In this document: positions 22,622 to 30,787 of the stretch, piece by piece
Numbering within the stretch: the first letter of the stretch is position 1
How the letters are laid out: the number at the start of each line of letters is the position of its first letter
Source of the DNA: an uncultured Bacteroidales bacterium
Lineage (GTDB): Bacteria > Bacteroidota > Bacteroidia > Bacteroidales > Bacteroidaceae
Length of the DNA stretch: 34,149 bases
Assembly: GCA_902776455.1 (NCBI GenBank)
Contig: CACYQI010000051.1
Coordinates: 1 to 34,149, forward strand
Direction: 5' to 3'
Notes under the pieces: model-generated
Database searches by the model: none
The model's input: the letters and a program-made list of their open reading frames with translations, nothing else
Told to the model about the DNA's origin: nothing
Made by a program: the position numbers and the translations under genes

Positions 22622-24778
22622 TTAATCCTCCTTGAGCGTTGCTTGGTACTCGGCTACGAGCTTCTGCTGAACATCGGCAGGAACGAGTTCGTAGCTTGCG
22701 AACTTCGTGTTGAAGCTTGCGCGACCGCCGGTGAGACTGCTCAACGCGGTGCTGTAGCTTGCCATCTCCTTCAGCGGAGCCTTTGCCGTCAGCTTCTCGT
22801 AACCGCTTTCGCTGCTCATGCCCATAATCATGGCACGGCGTCCTTGCAGGTCGCTCATCACGTCGCCCATCTTGTCGCTCGGAACGAGTACTTCTACGTC
22901 GTAGATAGGCTCCAGAATCTTCGGTCCTGCCTCCTTGAAGGCTTGTGCGAAGGCTTGGCGGCCGGCGAGCATGAAGGAAAGTTCGTTGGAGTCAACGGGG
23001 TGCATCTTGCCGTCATAGACGATGACGCGGACGTCGCGGGCATAGCAGCCCGTCAGAGGACCCTGTTCCATGCGTTGCATTACGCCCTTCAGGATGGCGG
23101 GCATGAAGCGTGCATCGATGGCACCGCCCACCACGCTGTTGATGAAGACGAGCTTGCCGCCCCATTCCAAGTCGATGACTTCCTCGCTCTTTGCATTAAT
23201 GCGGAATTCCTGATTGCCAAAGCGATAGACTTCCTGTGTAGGAGTGCCTTCCACGTATGGTTCGATGATGAGATGCACTTCGCCGAACTGTCCTGCGCCG
23301 CCGGACTGCTTCTTGTGACGATAGTCGGCACGGGCTGCCTTCGTAATGGTCTCGCGATAGGGGATTCTGGGTTCGTCGAAGATGATCTGAATCTTCTCGT
23401 TGTTTTCCATGCGCCACTTGAGGGTGCGGAGGTGGAACTCTCCTTGTCCGTGTACAAGAATCTGGCGAAGCTCCTTGCTTTGCTCTATCTGCCATGTCGG
23501 GTCTTCTTCGCGCATCTTCTGCAGAGCGTTCATCATCTTCTCCGTTTCGCTTTCGTTGACGGCGCGGATGGCGCGTGAGTACTTGGCGTTGGGGAACTTG
23601 ATGAAGTTGAACTTGTGGTCGCAGTCCTTGCCGTTGAGCGTGTTGCCGGTCTTGACGTCCTTGAGCTTGACGCTGCAGCCTATGTCGCCTGCTGCAAGCT
23701 CTTCTACCTTAATGCGGTTTGCACCTGCGCATACGAACATCTGAGCAATGCGCTCCTTGCTGCCGCGGTCGGCGTTGTTGAGGTCGTCGCCTTCCTTGAC
23801 GGTACCGCTCATTACCTTGAAGTACTGCACTTCGCCGATATGCGGTTCCATCGCGGTCTTGAAGAAGAAGAGGCTAGTGGGAGCTGTTGCATCGGGAGCA
23901 ACTTCTTCGCCGCGGGAATTGTGTACCTTGGGCATTTCATCTACGAAGGGAACGACGTTGCCGAGGAATTCCATGAGGCGACGCACGCCCATATCCTTCA
24001 CAGCATCAACGCAGAAGAGGGGGAACATGCCGCGGCTGATGAGGCCCTTGCGAATGCCTTCGCGCATCTCGTCTTCGGAGAGGTCTTCGCTCTCGAAGAA
24101 CTTTTCCATGAGCGTTTCGTCGTGCTCGGCTGCTGCCTCGATAAGGGCTTTGTGCATCTCCATCGCCTTGTCCATCTGGTCGGCTGGTATGTCTTCGATG
24201 GTGGGAGCGCCGCCATCGGGACCCCATGAATACTTCTTCATGAGGAGGACGTCGATGAGGGAGTTGAAGTTTGGGCCTGTCTCGATGGGGTACTGGATGG
24301 GCACAACCTTCGGGCCGTAGATGCTTGTGAGCTGTTCCAAGAGCTGGTCGAAGTCGCAGTTCTCGTCGTCGAGCTGGTTGACGAGGAAGATGACGGGCTT
24401 GCCGAGCTTTTCTGTGTAGCGGAAGTGGTTCTGTGTGCCAACCTCTACGCCTGCGGCTCCCTTGAGAAGGAGGATAGCCGTGTCGGTCACGTTGAGGGCT
24501 GTGATGGCAGCACCTGCAAAGTCGTCACTGCCTGGGCAGTCGATGAAGTTGATCTTCTTGCCGTTCCATTCTACATGGCAGACGGTAGAGAACACCGAAT
24601 AGCCGTATTCATGCTCTACGGGGAAGTAGTCGCTGACGGTCGTATGCTGGCTGACTCTGCCACGACGCTTAATGATACCGGCCTCGTAGAGCATGGCTTC
24701 AGTCAAGGTTGTCTTGCCTGCTCCGTCGTTGCCCAAAATGGCAACATTTTTAATCTCATTTGTCTTGTAAGCTTTCAT
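22622..24778 (-). CDS. fusA2: EF-G2-type elongation factor paralog with altered GTPase motifs
   Basis: 718 residues with all EF-G domains in order (G domain 1-~270, domain II ~300-390, III-V to the end). The G motifs are changed: P-loop GNDGAGKT at 16-23 instead of AHIDAGKT; DCPGSDDF at 80-87 instead of DTPGHVDF, so the catalytic His is Ser84; NQLD at 134-137 instead of NKMD; and the switch-I RGITI is not visible. This pattern matches the EF-G2 paralog of Bacteroides thetaiotaomicron, reported as a translocation factor lacking GTPase activity and needed for fitness in the gut and under carbon limitation. It probably supports slow, GTP-sparing translation when starved. It is monocistronic. Confidence 0.85.
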   Translation of the reverse strand: MKAYKTNEIKNVAILGNDGAGKTTLTEAMLYEAGIIKRRGRVSQHTTVSDYFPVEHEYGYSVFSTVCHVEWNGKKINFIDCPGSDDFAGAAITALNVTDTAILLLKGAAGVEVGTQNHFRYTEKLGKPVIFLVNQLDDENCDFDQLLEQLTSIYGPKVVPIQYPIETGPNFNSLIDVLLMKKYSWGPDGGAPTIEDIPADQMDKAMEMHKALIEAAAEHDETLMEKFFESEDLSEDEMREGIRKGLISRGMFPLFCVDAVKDMGVRRLMEFLGNVVPFVDEMPKVHNSRGEEVAPDATAPTSLFFFKTAMEPHIGEVQYFKVMSGTVKEGDDLNNADRGSKERIAQMFVCAGANRIKVEELAAGDIGCSVKLKDVKTGNTLNGKDCDHKFNFIKFPNAKYSRAIRAVNESETEKMMNALQKMREEDPTWQIEQSKELRQILVHGQGEFHLRTLKWRMENNEKIQIIFDEPRIPYRETITKAARADYRHKKQSGGAGQFGEVHLIIEPYVEGTPTQEVYRFGNQEFRINAKSEEVIDLEWGGKLVFINSVVGGAIDARFMPAILKGVMQRMEQGPLTGCYARDVRVIVYDGKMHPVDSNELSFMLAGRQAFAQAFKEAGPKILEPIYDVEVLVPSDKMGDVMSDLQGRRAMIMGMSSESGYEKLTAKAPLKEMASYSTALSSLTGGRASFNTKFASYELVPADVQQKLVAEYQATLKED

Positions 24779-24969
24779 TACAGTATTGTTTTTGTTAGTT
24801 AATACATAATTTCGGGTGTAAAATTACTATTTTTTTCGCTAACGGCAAGGGGACAGAAATATGTTAGACAGCATATTTTTCTTATATTTTTGTTCTGTTA
24901 ACGTATTTGGGCGCTAATGATGGGTGATTTTGGCCAAAGAAAGCCGCTTTTGTCCATAAGAGATTGGTT

Positions 24970-25090
24970 CACGCGGCATCGGGCAGCGGCTTATGCGCCA
25001 CGGGGCAGCGTTTTACGCTCCACGGGGCAGCGTTTTACGCTCCACGTTGCATCGGCCCACGCTCCACGTTGCATCGACCCACGCTCCAGC
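24970..25090. repeat. 22-bp-period array, copy C
   Basis: CACG-type unit starts at 24999, 25021, 25043, 25065 and 25087, exactly 22 bp apart, with a related unit at 24970. Two units are identical (CACGGGGCAGCG then TTTTACGCTC). No TTAAATCGAA module is seen here. Confidence 0.8.
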
Positions 25091-25142
25091 AAGCGTGAAA
25101 TAACGTGGTACGAGGTATCGTCAATTATCGTTTTTCGGGGAA

Positions 25143-25240
25143 AAAGCACCGAAGGTGCGAAAGAACACAGCCGGGGGCGCAAGCCCCGGGACAATGGCAT
25201 AAACAAAACTAAGCCCTAAAGGGGGCGACAGAACACATAA
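25143..25240 (+). repeat. REP-like arm, forward
   Basis: It shares the three hairpin motifs of the 18120 arm: CACCGAAGGTGCGA, GGGGGCGCAAGCCCC, and AAGCCCTAAAGGGGGC. Confidence 0.75.
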
Positions 25241-25246
25241 CTTATT

Positions 25247-25775
25247 AATTGCCATGTAACTGCCCATTAATTTCCATAAATTTTATGATAATTCGTGAGC
25301 AATTTATGGTAATTCGCTTTTTATCTTTAACATATAATTGCCATATAATTGCCCATTAATTTCCATAAAATTATATTTATGATAATTCGTGGGTCATTTA
25401 TGGCAATTCGTGTTTATATCTTTAACATATAATTGCCATGTAATTGCCCATTAATTTCCATAAAATTATTTTTGTGATAATTCGTGGGTCATTAATGGTA
25501 ATTCTTCGGCAGTCGCCTCAGGCGCAGGCGGAGCGTGTTTCTATCTTTAACATATAATTGCCATGTAATTGCCCATTAATTTCCATAAAAATATATTTAT
25601 GATAATTCGTGGGTCATTAATGGTAATTCGTGTTTCTATCTTTAACATATAATTGCCATGTAATTGCCCATTAATCTCCATAAATTATATTCATGATAAT
25701 TCGTGGTTCATTTATGGTAATTTGTGTTTTATCTTTAACATATAATTGCCATATAATTGCCCATTAATTATATTT
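25247..25775. repeat. AT-rich tandem repeat, about five units of 89-95 bp plus a partial
   Basis: AATTGCCAT begins at 25247, 25336, 25431, 25556, 25651 and 25744 (spacings 89, 95, 125, 95, 93). The 125-bp interval holds a 30-bp GC-rich insertion (about 25506-25535). Each unit is itself imperfectly palindromic: AATTGCC...CCAT against ATGG...AATT. Confidence 0.85.
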
Positions 25776-25804
25776 CGTCGATTTCACGTTAATTTAATAT
25801 CCAC

Positions 25805-25838
25805 TTGCATCTATCTCTGTCGTCCCTTCGAGACTTTC
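25805..25838 (-). repeat. Part of an opposite REP-like arm
   Basis: It shares TGCATCTATCTCTGTCGTCC with the reverse arm at 18235. With the forward arm at 25143 it forms an inverted pair, here pushed apart by the tandem repeat. Confidence 0.7.
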
Positions 25839-25858
25839 CCCCAAACAAGAACAATCAC

Positions 25859-26968
25859 TCATTTCATCAGGTCGCTGATGATGTCGTTGGAAGTGAAAAT
25901 GCCTTCTTTCGTGAGGCGGAGATGTCCTTCGCTTTGGGTGAGAAGCTGATGCGAAAGGTGTGGCGCAGCCATGGAGAGACAGTACTCCCGCGCTTCGGGG
26001 GTAAGTTCGTCAAGGGGGATGCCTTTGGCTGTTCGCAGCCGCGTCATAATGAATTCGTTGTAAAGCTCGTCGTCGCTGAGCACTTCTGTTTCGTGCGGCA
26101 CATCGCCGGCCGATGCTATGTACGCCTTGATGTCGGGCAGGTTGGCGCGTCGGCAGCGTTGTCCGTCGTAGGAATGAGCGCCAGCACCAAGCCCAAGATA
26201 AGGCACGCCCTCCCAGTAGCTGCTGTTGTGGCGCGAATGGTAGCCGGGCAGGGCGAAGTTGGAAATCTCGTAGTGAAGGAAGCCAGCCCTCTTTGTCTCA
26301 GACAGCAGGAAGTCGTACATGGCGCGCGACAGCTCTTCGTCCGCCTCCCTGACGAGTCCCTTCCTTCGCATCGCTTCGAGGCGCGTCCCTTCCTCGAAAG
26401 TGAGGGAGTAGGCGCTGAGGTGCGTGATGTTGAGGCCAAGTGCCGTCTCGACATCGCTTCGCCAATCGTCCATCGTTTGCTCGGGAAGTCCGTAGATAAG
26501 GTCAAGGCTGATGTTTCTGAGACCAGCTTCCCTGCACGCGCTCACGGCATCAACTGTCTGTCTGCCATCATGTCGGCGACCGATAAGGCCGAGCAGCTTG
26601 TCGTTGAAGGTCTGTGCCCCCATGCTAATGCGGTTGACCGGCGTTTCTGCTACGCCTTTCAGCCATTCGGAAGTCACGTCATCGGGATTTGCCTCAATGG
26701 TAATCTCTGCATCCTGCTCTATCGTGAAGTGGCGGCCAATCGTGCAAAAAAGCTCTTTCAGCAGCTTGGACGGCAGCAGACTCGGTGTTCCGCCCCCTAT
26801 AAATATAGTATGTACGCGCGTACCTTTTATATATTGTCTGTTCCGAAGCTCCTTTTCCAGCGCCTGCACGTACGCAGCCATAACGTCATGGCCGTAAGTG
26901 GTGGAGTAGAAATCGCAATAGAAGCATCGCTTCTTGCAGAAAGGAAAGTGGACGTAGAGAGAGTTCAA
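25859..26968 (-). CDS. hemW: HemW-type radical SAM heme chaperone
   Basis: 369 residues. The radical SAM motif CKKRCFYC near 12-19 is followed by Asp-Phe as in HemW/HemN relatives; then GGGTPSLL near 60, EANPDDV near 95, GAQTFND near 116 and HNSSYW near 250. HemW binds heme and hands it to respiratory enzymes; it is often misnamed coproporphyrinogen oxidase. The reading frame starts with TTG: an in-frame TAA lies two codons before it and the next ATG is about 30 codons in, inside the conserved core. It is the last gene of the TPR-ribH-DUF4827-hemW run. Confidence 0.85.
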   Translation of the reverse strand: MNSLYVHFPFCKKRCFYCDFYSTTYGHDVMAAYVQALEKELRNRQYIKGTRVHTIFIGGGTPSLLPSKLLKELFCTIGRHFTIEQDAEITIEANPDDVTSEWLKGVAETPVNRISMGAQTFNDKLLGLIGRRHDGRQTVDAVSACREAGLRNISLDLIYGLPEQTMDDWRSDVETALGLNITHLSAYSLTFEEGTRLEAMRRKGLVREADEELSRAMYDFLLSETKRAGFLHYEISNFALPGYHSRHNSSYWEGVPYLGLGAGAHSYDGQRCRRANLPDIKAYIASAGDVPHETEVLSDDELYNEFIMTRLRTAKGIPLDELTPEAREYCLSMAAPHLSHQLLTQSEGHLRLTKEGIFTSNDIISDLMK

Positions 26969-27075
26969 AGTTTAGAGTTTAGAGTTTAGAGAAAGTTTAC
27001 AAGTTCAGAGTGGCAAGACTTATAGACAATCAACTATGCGCGAAGCGCCACTGACTATCAACACTCAACTCTCGA
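26964..27075. repeat. AGTTTAG and CAACTCT-type heptamer arrays between hemW and DUF4827
   Basis: On the minus strand, CTCTAAA repeats three times and then CTTTGAA, which contains the TTG start of hemW. A second array of ACTCAAC/TCTCGAC type occupies about 27045-27075, next to the DUF4827 stop. Confidence 0.6.
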
Positions 27076-27091
27076 CTCTACACTTTTGGCA

Positions 27092-27787
27092 TTAGTCTCT
27101 CATTTTCTGAAAGGTGAGTTCGTAGAAGCAAGGATAGACATTGCCGACGGCGCTGGTCTGTCCTTCTGTATGCGGCACGATGAGTCGCACCTTGGCTATG
27201 CCCTCTTCGGCATTGTCCTGACGGCCGATGCGAATATAGGAGAAGGGGACGAGCCAACCATTGGGCACGCTGGTGCTGCCGTACTTGAGGTACATCGCAC
27301 CGCCGCCGTTGATTTCCGTGTCGAAGCTGCCCGAGAAACTGCCGTAGTTGTTGGAAATCTTCATGATGTCGGGACTCGGGTGCCAATAATAGACATCGTT
27401 GCGGAGCTGGATGCTGTCGCCCAGAATGTTGAACTCCACGAAGCGGCAGATGATGCGTGCCGTTTTGCCCGGCTCCAACTTCTCGCCAACGCCCTTGCGG
27501 ACTATCTGCATGTAGATGCCCGAATTGCTGAACAAAACGTACTCGTTCTTGCTCAGGTCGGTCGTTGAGTCCTGATTGAGGAACTGTTCCTCCGAGATGG
27601 GATTGACCTTGCCCACATTGCATACGACCGTACCGTCCTCGTCGCGCACTACAATGTCGCGCTGAATGAAGGCGTCGATGGCTTTGCGTTCCTTGTTTTT
27701 CTGTTCGGCATACGTCTCGCCGTCCTTGCACGAGGCAAACAGAGCAACCAGAAGCAGAAGCGCGATGTATGTGGTTGGCTTTTTCAT
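27092..27787 (-). CDS. DUF4827 family lipoprotein, FKBP-like
   Basis: 231 residues. Lipoprotein signal peptide at 1-20 (YIALLLLVALFASC, Cys20 lipidated). The body fits the Bacteroidetes DUF4827 family, with an FKBP-like arrangement (YMQIVRKGVGEKLEPGKTARIICRF near 93). Peptidyl-prolyl isomerase activity is not shown. It starts 4 bp after ribH, in the same operon. Probably attached to the periplasmic side of the envelope. Confidence 0.78.
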   Translation of the reverse strand: MKKPTTYIALLLLVALFASCKDGETYAEQKNKERKAIDAFIQRDIVVRDEDGTVVCNVGKVNPISEEQFLNQDSTTDLSKNEYVLFSNSGIYMQIVRKGVGEKLEPGKTARIICRFVEFNILGDSIQLRNDVYYWHPSPDIMKISNNYGSFSGSFDTEINGGGAMYLKYGSTSVPNGWLVPFSYIRIGRQDNAEEGIAKVRLIVPHTEGQTSAVGNVYPCFYELTFQKMRD

Positions 27788-27791
27788 AGTC

Positions 27792-28274
27792 CTAATCCCA
27801 GCCTTTAGCCATCTTGATGGCGGTGACGGCGCATTCGTCGCCTTTGTTGCCGAGCATGCCGCCGCAACGTTCCTGCGCCTGTTCGAGGGTGTTGCACGTA
27901 AGCAAACCGTAGATGACGGGCACCTTGCCCTCGCGGTTCAAGTCGGCCAGCCCTTGGGTCGCTCCCTGACAGATATAGTCGAAATGGGGCGTGTCGCCGC
28001 GAATCACGCAACCGATGGCAATGACGGCATCGACCCTTCCGGAGTTGACAAAACGCGCTGCGCCATAGACCAGCTCGAAGCTACCGGGGACGGGTCTGAC
28101 GATGATGTCTTCTTCCCTAACGCCGTGCCTCATAAGCGTTTGGCAAGCACCTTCTGCCAATGCGCCCGTAATCTTTTCGTTCCATTCGCTGACGACGATA
28201 CCCACCCGCATGCCTGTTGCATCGGGCACGGAGTGGATGTCGTAGTCAGAAAGGTTATGAAGGAAGGAGGCCAT
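27792..28274 (-). CDS. ribH: 6,7-dimethyl-8-ribityllumazine synthase
   Basis: 160 residues, the usual length for lumazine synthase. Motifs: [12 protein letters not shown] near 28-39, VPGSFEL near 62-68, [15 protein letters not shown] near 88-102 (the His takes part in catalysis), and GNKGDECA near the end. It joins a pyrimidine and a four-carbon unit in the penultimate step of riboflavin synthesis and normally forms large icosahedral shells. It overlaps the TPR gene by one base (TAATG), so translation is coupled. Confidence 0.95.
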   Translation of the reverse strand: MASFLHNLSDYDIHSVPDATGMRVGIVVSEWNEKITGALAEGACQTLMRHGVREEDIIVRPVPGSFELVYGAARFVNSGRVDAVIAIGCVIRGDTPHFDYICQGATQGLADLNREGKVPVIYGLLTCNTLEQAQERCGGMLGNKGDECAVTAIKMAKGWD

Positions 28275-28945
28275 TACTGTGCCTGCTCAATGTATTTGTC
28301 TATCTCGTAGAAGACGCTGTTCTGCTGATACTTCGTCTTAATCTGGTTGTAGCAGTCGAGCGCCTTGTCCTTCTGGCCGAGAGCCACATACAGCTGGCCA
28401 GCCTGCAGCAGGCAAGTGGGGCTGACGGTATTGTTGTCGGCCTCCTTGGCAGCCTCGACAAGCAGCTCGGCAGCCTTCTCGTTCTGGCCGAGTTCAGCAT
28501 AGCAGTTACCCTTGAGGGCAATGGCAGCAGGGCTGATGAGCGCATCGCCGCAGCCGTCGAACTTCTCGAGCATGTCGATAGCCTCCTGATACTTCTCAGT
28601 AGCGGCATAGCACTTGGCAGCATAGAGGCACGCGATGTTGCCAGCCTTCGTGCTTCCGTATTCGTCGATGACAGCGAGGAAGCCCATGCTCTCGCCCTCG
28701 CCGTTCAGCGCCTTCTCGTAGTTGCCGTCGAGGAAGGCCTGCTCAGCGCGGAAGATGCTCTCGTTGGCACGGTTGTTGCGCGGCGTGATGTAGAACTGGT
28801 GGATAAGGAGGGCAGCGATGACAATGAACAGGACGCTGCCTACACCATAGAGGATTGTTTTCTTGTTCTTCTCGTAGAATGATCTCGAGGCGGCGAGCGT
28901 TTCGTCAAACTCGTTCACCTGTGCTTTAGCTTTTTTCTTAGACAT
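28274..28945 (-). CDS. Membrane-anchored TPR protein, YfgM-like
   Basis: 223 residues. A basic N-terminus is followed by a single transmembrane helix at about 31-52 ([22 protein letters not shown]), then several TPR-like helical hairpins ([63 protein letters not shown]). The shape recalls YfgM, which works next to the Sec translocon; that role is inference. It is the first gene of the operon, with a -7 element 30 bp upstream, divergent from recF. Confidence 0.78.
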   Translation of the reverse strand: MSKKKAKAQVNEFDETLAASRSFYEKNKKTILYGVGSVLFIVIAALLIHQFYITPRNNRANESIFRAEQAFLDGNYEKALNGEGESMGFLAVIDEYGSTKAGNIACLYAAKCYAATEKYQEAIDMLEKFDGCGDALISPAAIALKGNCYAELGQNEKAAELLVEAAKEADNNTVSPTCLLQAGQLYVALGQKDKALDCYNQIKTKYQQNSVFYEIDKYIEQAQ

Positions 28946-28974
28946 TTTGTTAAAGGTTTTTATTAAATTGCGTG

Positions 28975-28982
28975 CAAAGATA
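28975..28982 (-). promoter_or_regulatory. -7 element TATCTTTG of the TPR-ribH operon
   Basis: The minus strand reads TATCTTTGC about 30 bp before the ATG; it matches TAnnTTTG. Confidence 0.55.
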
Positions 28983-29088
28983 CAAATAAATTTGGGATTA
29001 GAGACGAAAGATGGACGATTATTTTTGCTTTTCTTCCATTTTTAGCTCTTTTTCCCCGTTCCTTCATCCCTATTCCCCAATCTTTTGC

Positions 29089-29096
29089 TAACTTTG
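29089..29096 (+). promoter_or_regulatory. -7 element TAACTTTG of recF
   Basis: TAACTTTGC lies 8 bp before the recF ATG, leaving almost no leader. Confidence 0.5.
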
Positions 29097-29104
29097 CGGT
29101 CGAA

Positions 29105-30220
29105 ATGAGACTGACAGGCCTTACCATATTTAATTATAAGAACATCGCCGAAGCCGAGCTAAGCTTCTCTCCCAAGCTCAACTGCTTCATCGGCGGCAAC
29201 GGGCAGGGGAAGACAAACCTGCTCGATGCCATCCACTTCCTCAGCTTCTGCCGCAGCTACAGCAGCAGCATCGACACGCTGGCCGTCCGCCACGGCAGCG
29301 AGTTCATGTCCCTGCAAGGACGCTACGACTTCGACGACGGCACCTCCGAGGACATCCACATCGGCTTGAAGCTCGGGCAGAAGAAGGTGGTGCGCCGCGG
29401 CAAGAAAGCCTATCGGCGCATCTCGGAGCACATCGGACTCATCCCGCTCGTCATGGTGTCGCCCGCCGACCAGATACTCGTCATGGGTGGCAGCGAAGAG
29501 CGCCGCCGCTTCATCGACATGGTCATCTGCCAGTACGACCCCGCCTACACCGAGGCGCTCCTGCGCTACAACAGGGCCTTGCAGCAGCGCAACGCCATGC
29601 TCAAACAGGACGACGAACCCGACCCCTCAGTCATCCTCGTCTTCGAGGAACAGATGGCCCGCGAGGCAGACTACATCTACCGCCAACGCAACGCTTACAT
29701 CACCGACCTCATCCCCATCTTCCAGCAGTTCTACGACCGCATATCGGGGCGGAACGAAGAGGTGGAGCTGCGCTACGTCTCGCACATGCAACGCGGCCCG
29801 TTGCTCGAGCAGCTGCAGAGCCAGCGCTTCAAGGACCGTGCCGTAGGCTACTCGCTCCACGGCATACACAAGGACGACCTCGAGATGCTGCAGAACGGCT
29901 ATCCCGTCCGCCGCGAAGGGTCGCAGGGACAGAGCAAGACGTTCCTCATCGCCCTCAAGCTCGCACAGTTCGACTTCCTCAGCCGCACCGGTCGCCGCAC
30001 CACACCGCTGCTGCTGCTCGACGACATCTTCGACAAACTCGATGCCGACCGCGTAGAACAGATTGTGCGACTCGTGGGCGGCGAACACTTCGGACAGATA
30101 TTCATCACCGACACCAACCGCTCCCACCTCGACCGCATCCTCGCCTCCCTCCAAGGCGACAACAGAATATTTCTCGTCGAGAAAGGAAAACCCCTCTCAG
30201 ACCCCCACAGCCTCTCCTAA
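29105..30220 (+). CDS. recF: DNA replication and repair protein RecF
   Basis: 371 residues, the normal length. SMC-like ATPase: Walker A GGNGQGKT near 30-37, signature SQGQSKT near 273, Walker B LLLLDDIFDKLD near 303. It binds single/double-strand DNA junctions and helps RecO and RecR load RecA at gaps. The DUF721 gene follows on the same strand after a repeat-rich spacer of 276 bp. Confidence 0.95.
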   Translation: MRLTGLTIFNYKNIAEAELSFSPKLNCFIGGNGQGKTNLLDAIHFLSFCRSYSSSIDTLAVRHGSEFMSLQGRYDFDDGTSEDIHIGLKLGQKKVVRRGKKAYRRISEHIGLIPLVMVSPADQILVMGGSEERRRFIDMVICQYDPAYTEALLRYNRALQQRNAMLKQDDEPDPSVILVFEEQMAREADYIYRQRNAYITDLIPIFQQFYDRISGRNEEVELRYVSHMQRGPLLEQLQSQRFKDRAVGYSLHGIHKDDLEMLQNGYPVRREGSQGQSKTFLIALKLAQFDFLSRTGRRTTPLLLLDDIFDKLDADRVEQIVRLVGGEHFGQIFITDTNRSHLDRILASLQGDNRIFLVEKGKPLSDPHSLS

Positions 30221-30496
30221 ATCCTCCCCTAAAGGGAACCGATAGGTCGACGGCCAAAGGGAAAGTCAAGGACTTCTCCCTCTCCCACGGGAGAGGGTGA
30301 ACAAATGGTAAATTGGAGACCCCCTAACCCCCTTTAGGGGGAATAAATGGTAAATGGTAAATGATTAAATGGGAGACCCCCTAACCCCCTTTAGGGGGAA
30401 TAAATGGTAAATGGTAAATGATTAAATGGGAGACCCCCTAACCCTCTTTAGGGGGAATAAATGGTAAATGGTAAATGATTAAATAGTAAATGCGAG
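30221..30496. repeat. 57-bp tandem repeat combining GC-rich palindrome and GGTAAAT heptamers
   Basis: GGAGAC starts at 30315, 30372 and 30429, exactly 57 bp apart. Each unit has CCCCCTTTAGGGGG (third copy one mismatch) followed by GGTAAAT twice and GATTAAAT. Two further GC-rich palindromes lie at 30226-30240 and 30276-30300. The array ends beside the DUF721 start. Confidence 0.85.
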
Positions 30497-30787
30497 ATGA
30501 TAAACGACAAGTCTTCCATAATGCGCGATGTCTTGCTGGCTTTCTTGCGCGAAGAAGGCCTCGAGACCCCTCTGTTGCAATACCGCATCGTGCAGTCTTG
30601 GCCCGAAGTCATGGGCGAGACCATCAGCCGCTACACCCGACAAGTCTTCGTGCGCGACGGCAAGTTGCAAGTGCAGCTCACCAGTCCCTCCCTTCGCCAA
30701 AACCTCTTGATGGAGCACAAACGCATCGCACAGAAGCTCAACGAACACGTCGGCTCCTTTGTCATCAGCGACGTCTGCTTCTTCTGA
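30497..30787 (+). CDS. DUF721 (DciA-like) protein
   Basis: 96 residues of the DUF721 family (VLLAFLREEGLETPLLQYRIV; QSWPEVMGETISRYTRQVFV; LRQNLLMEHKRIAQKLNEHVG). The family includes DciA, a loader of the replicative helicase in bacteria without DnaC; this short form consists of the core domain only. Its place next to recF supports a role in DNA metabolism. The ATG at 30497 is used; an out-of-frame ATG lies 7 bp before it. Confidence 0.8.
   Translation: MINDKSSIMRDVLLAFLREEGLETPLLQYRIVQSWPEVMGETISRYTRQVFVRDGKLQVQLTSPSLRQNLLMEHKRIAQKLNEHVGSFVISDVCFF

Larger units (their letters stand above)
24779..25858. other. Gene-free stretch (1.08 kb) of nested repeats
   Basis: No credible gene. From left: the AT-rich leader of EF-G2 with a weak -7-like TAATTTTA (complement of 24819-24826), a 22-bp-period array, one REP arm, a 95-bp tandem repeat, and part of an opposite REP arm. 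Confidence 0.7.

Noticed and set aside
24970-25090. Possible CRISPR array from 22-bp units
   Set aside because: Units join directly with only a 4-bp link and no spacers.
24917-25219. 100-codon open frame
   Set aside because: It consists of the 22-bp array and a REP arm.
25247-25775. Possible CRISPR array
   Set aside because: Units are nearly identical along their whole length, with no unique spacers, and there are no cas genes.
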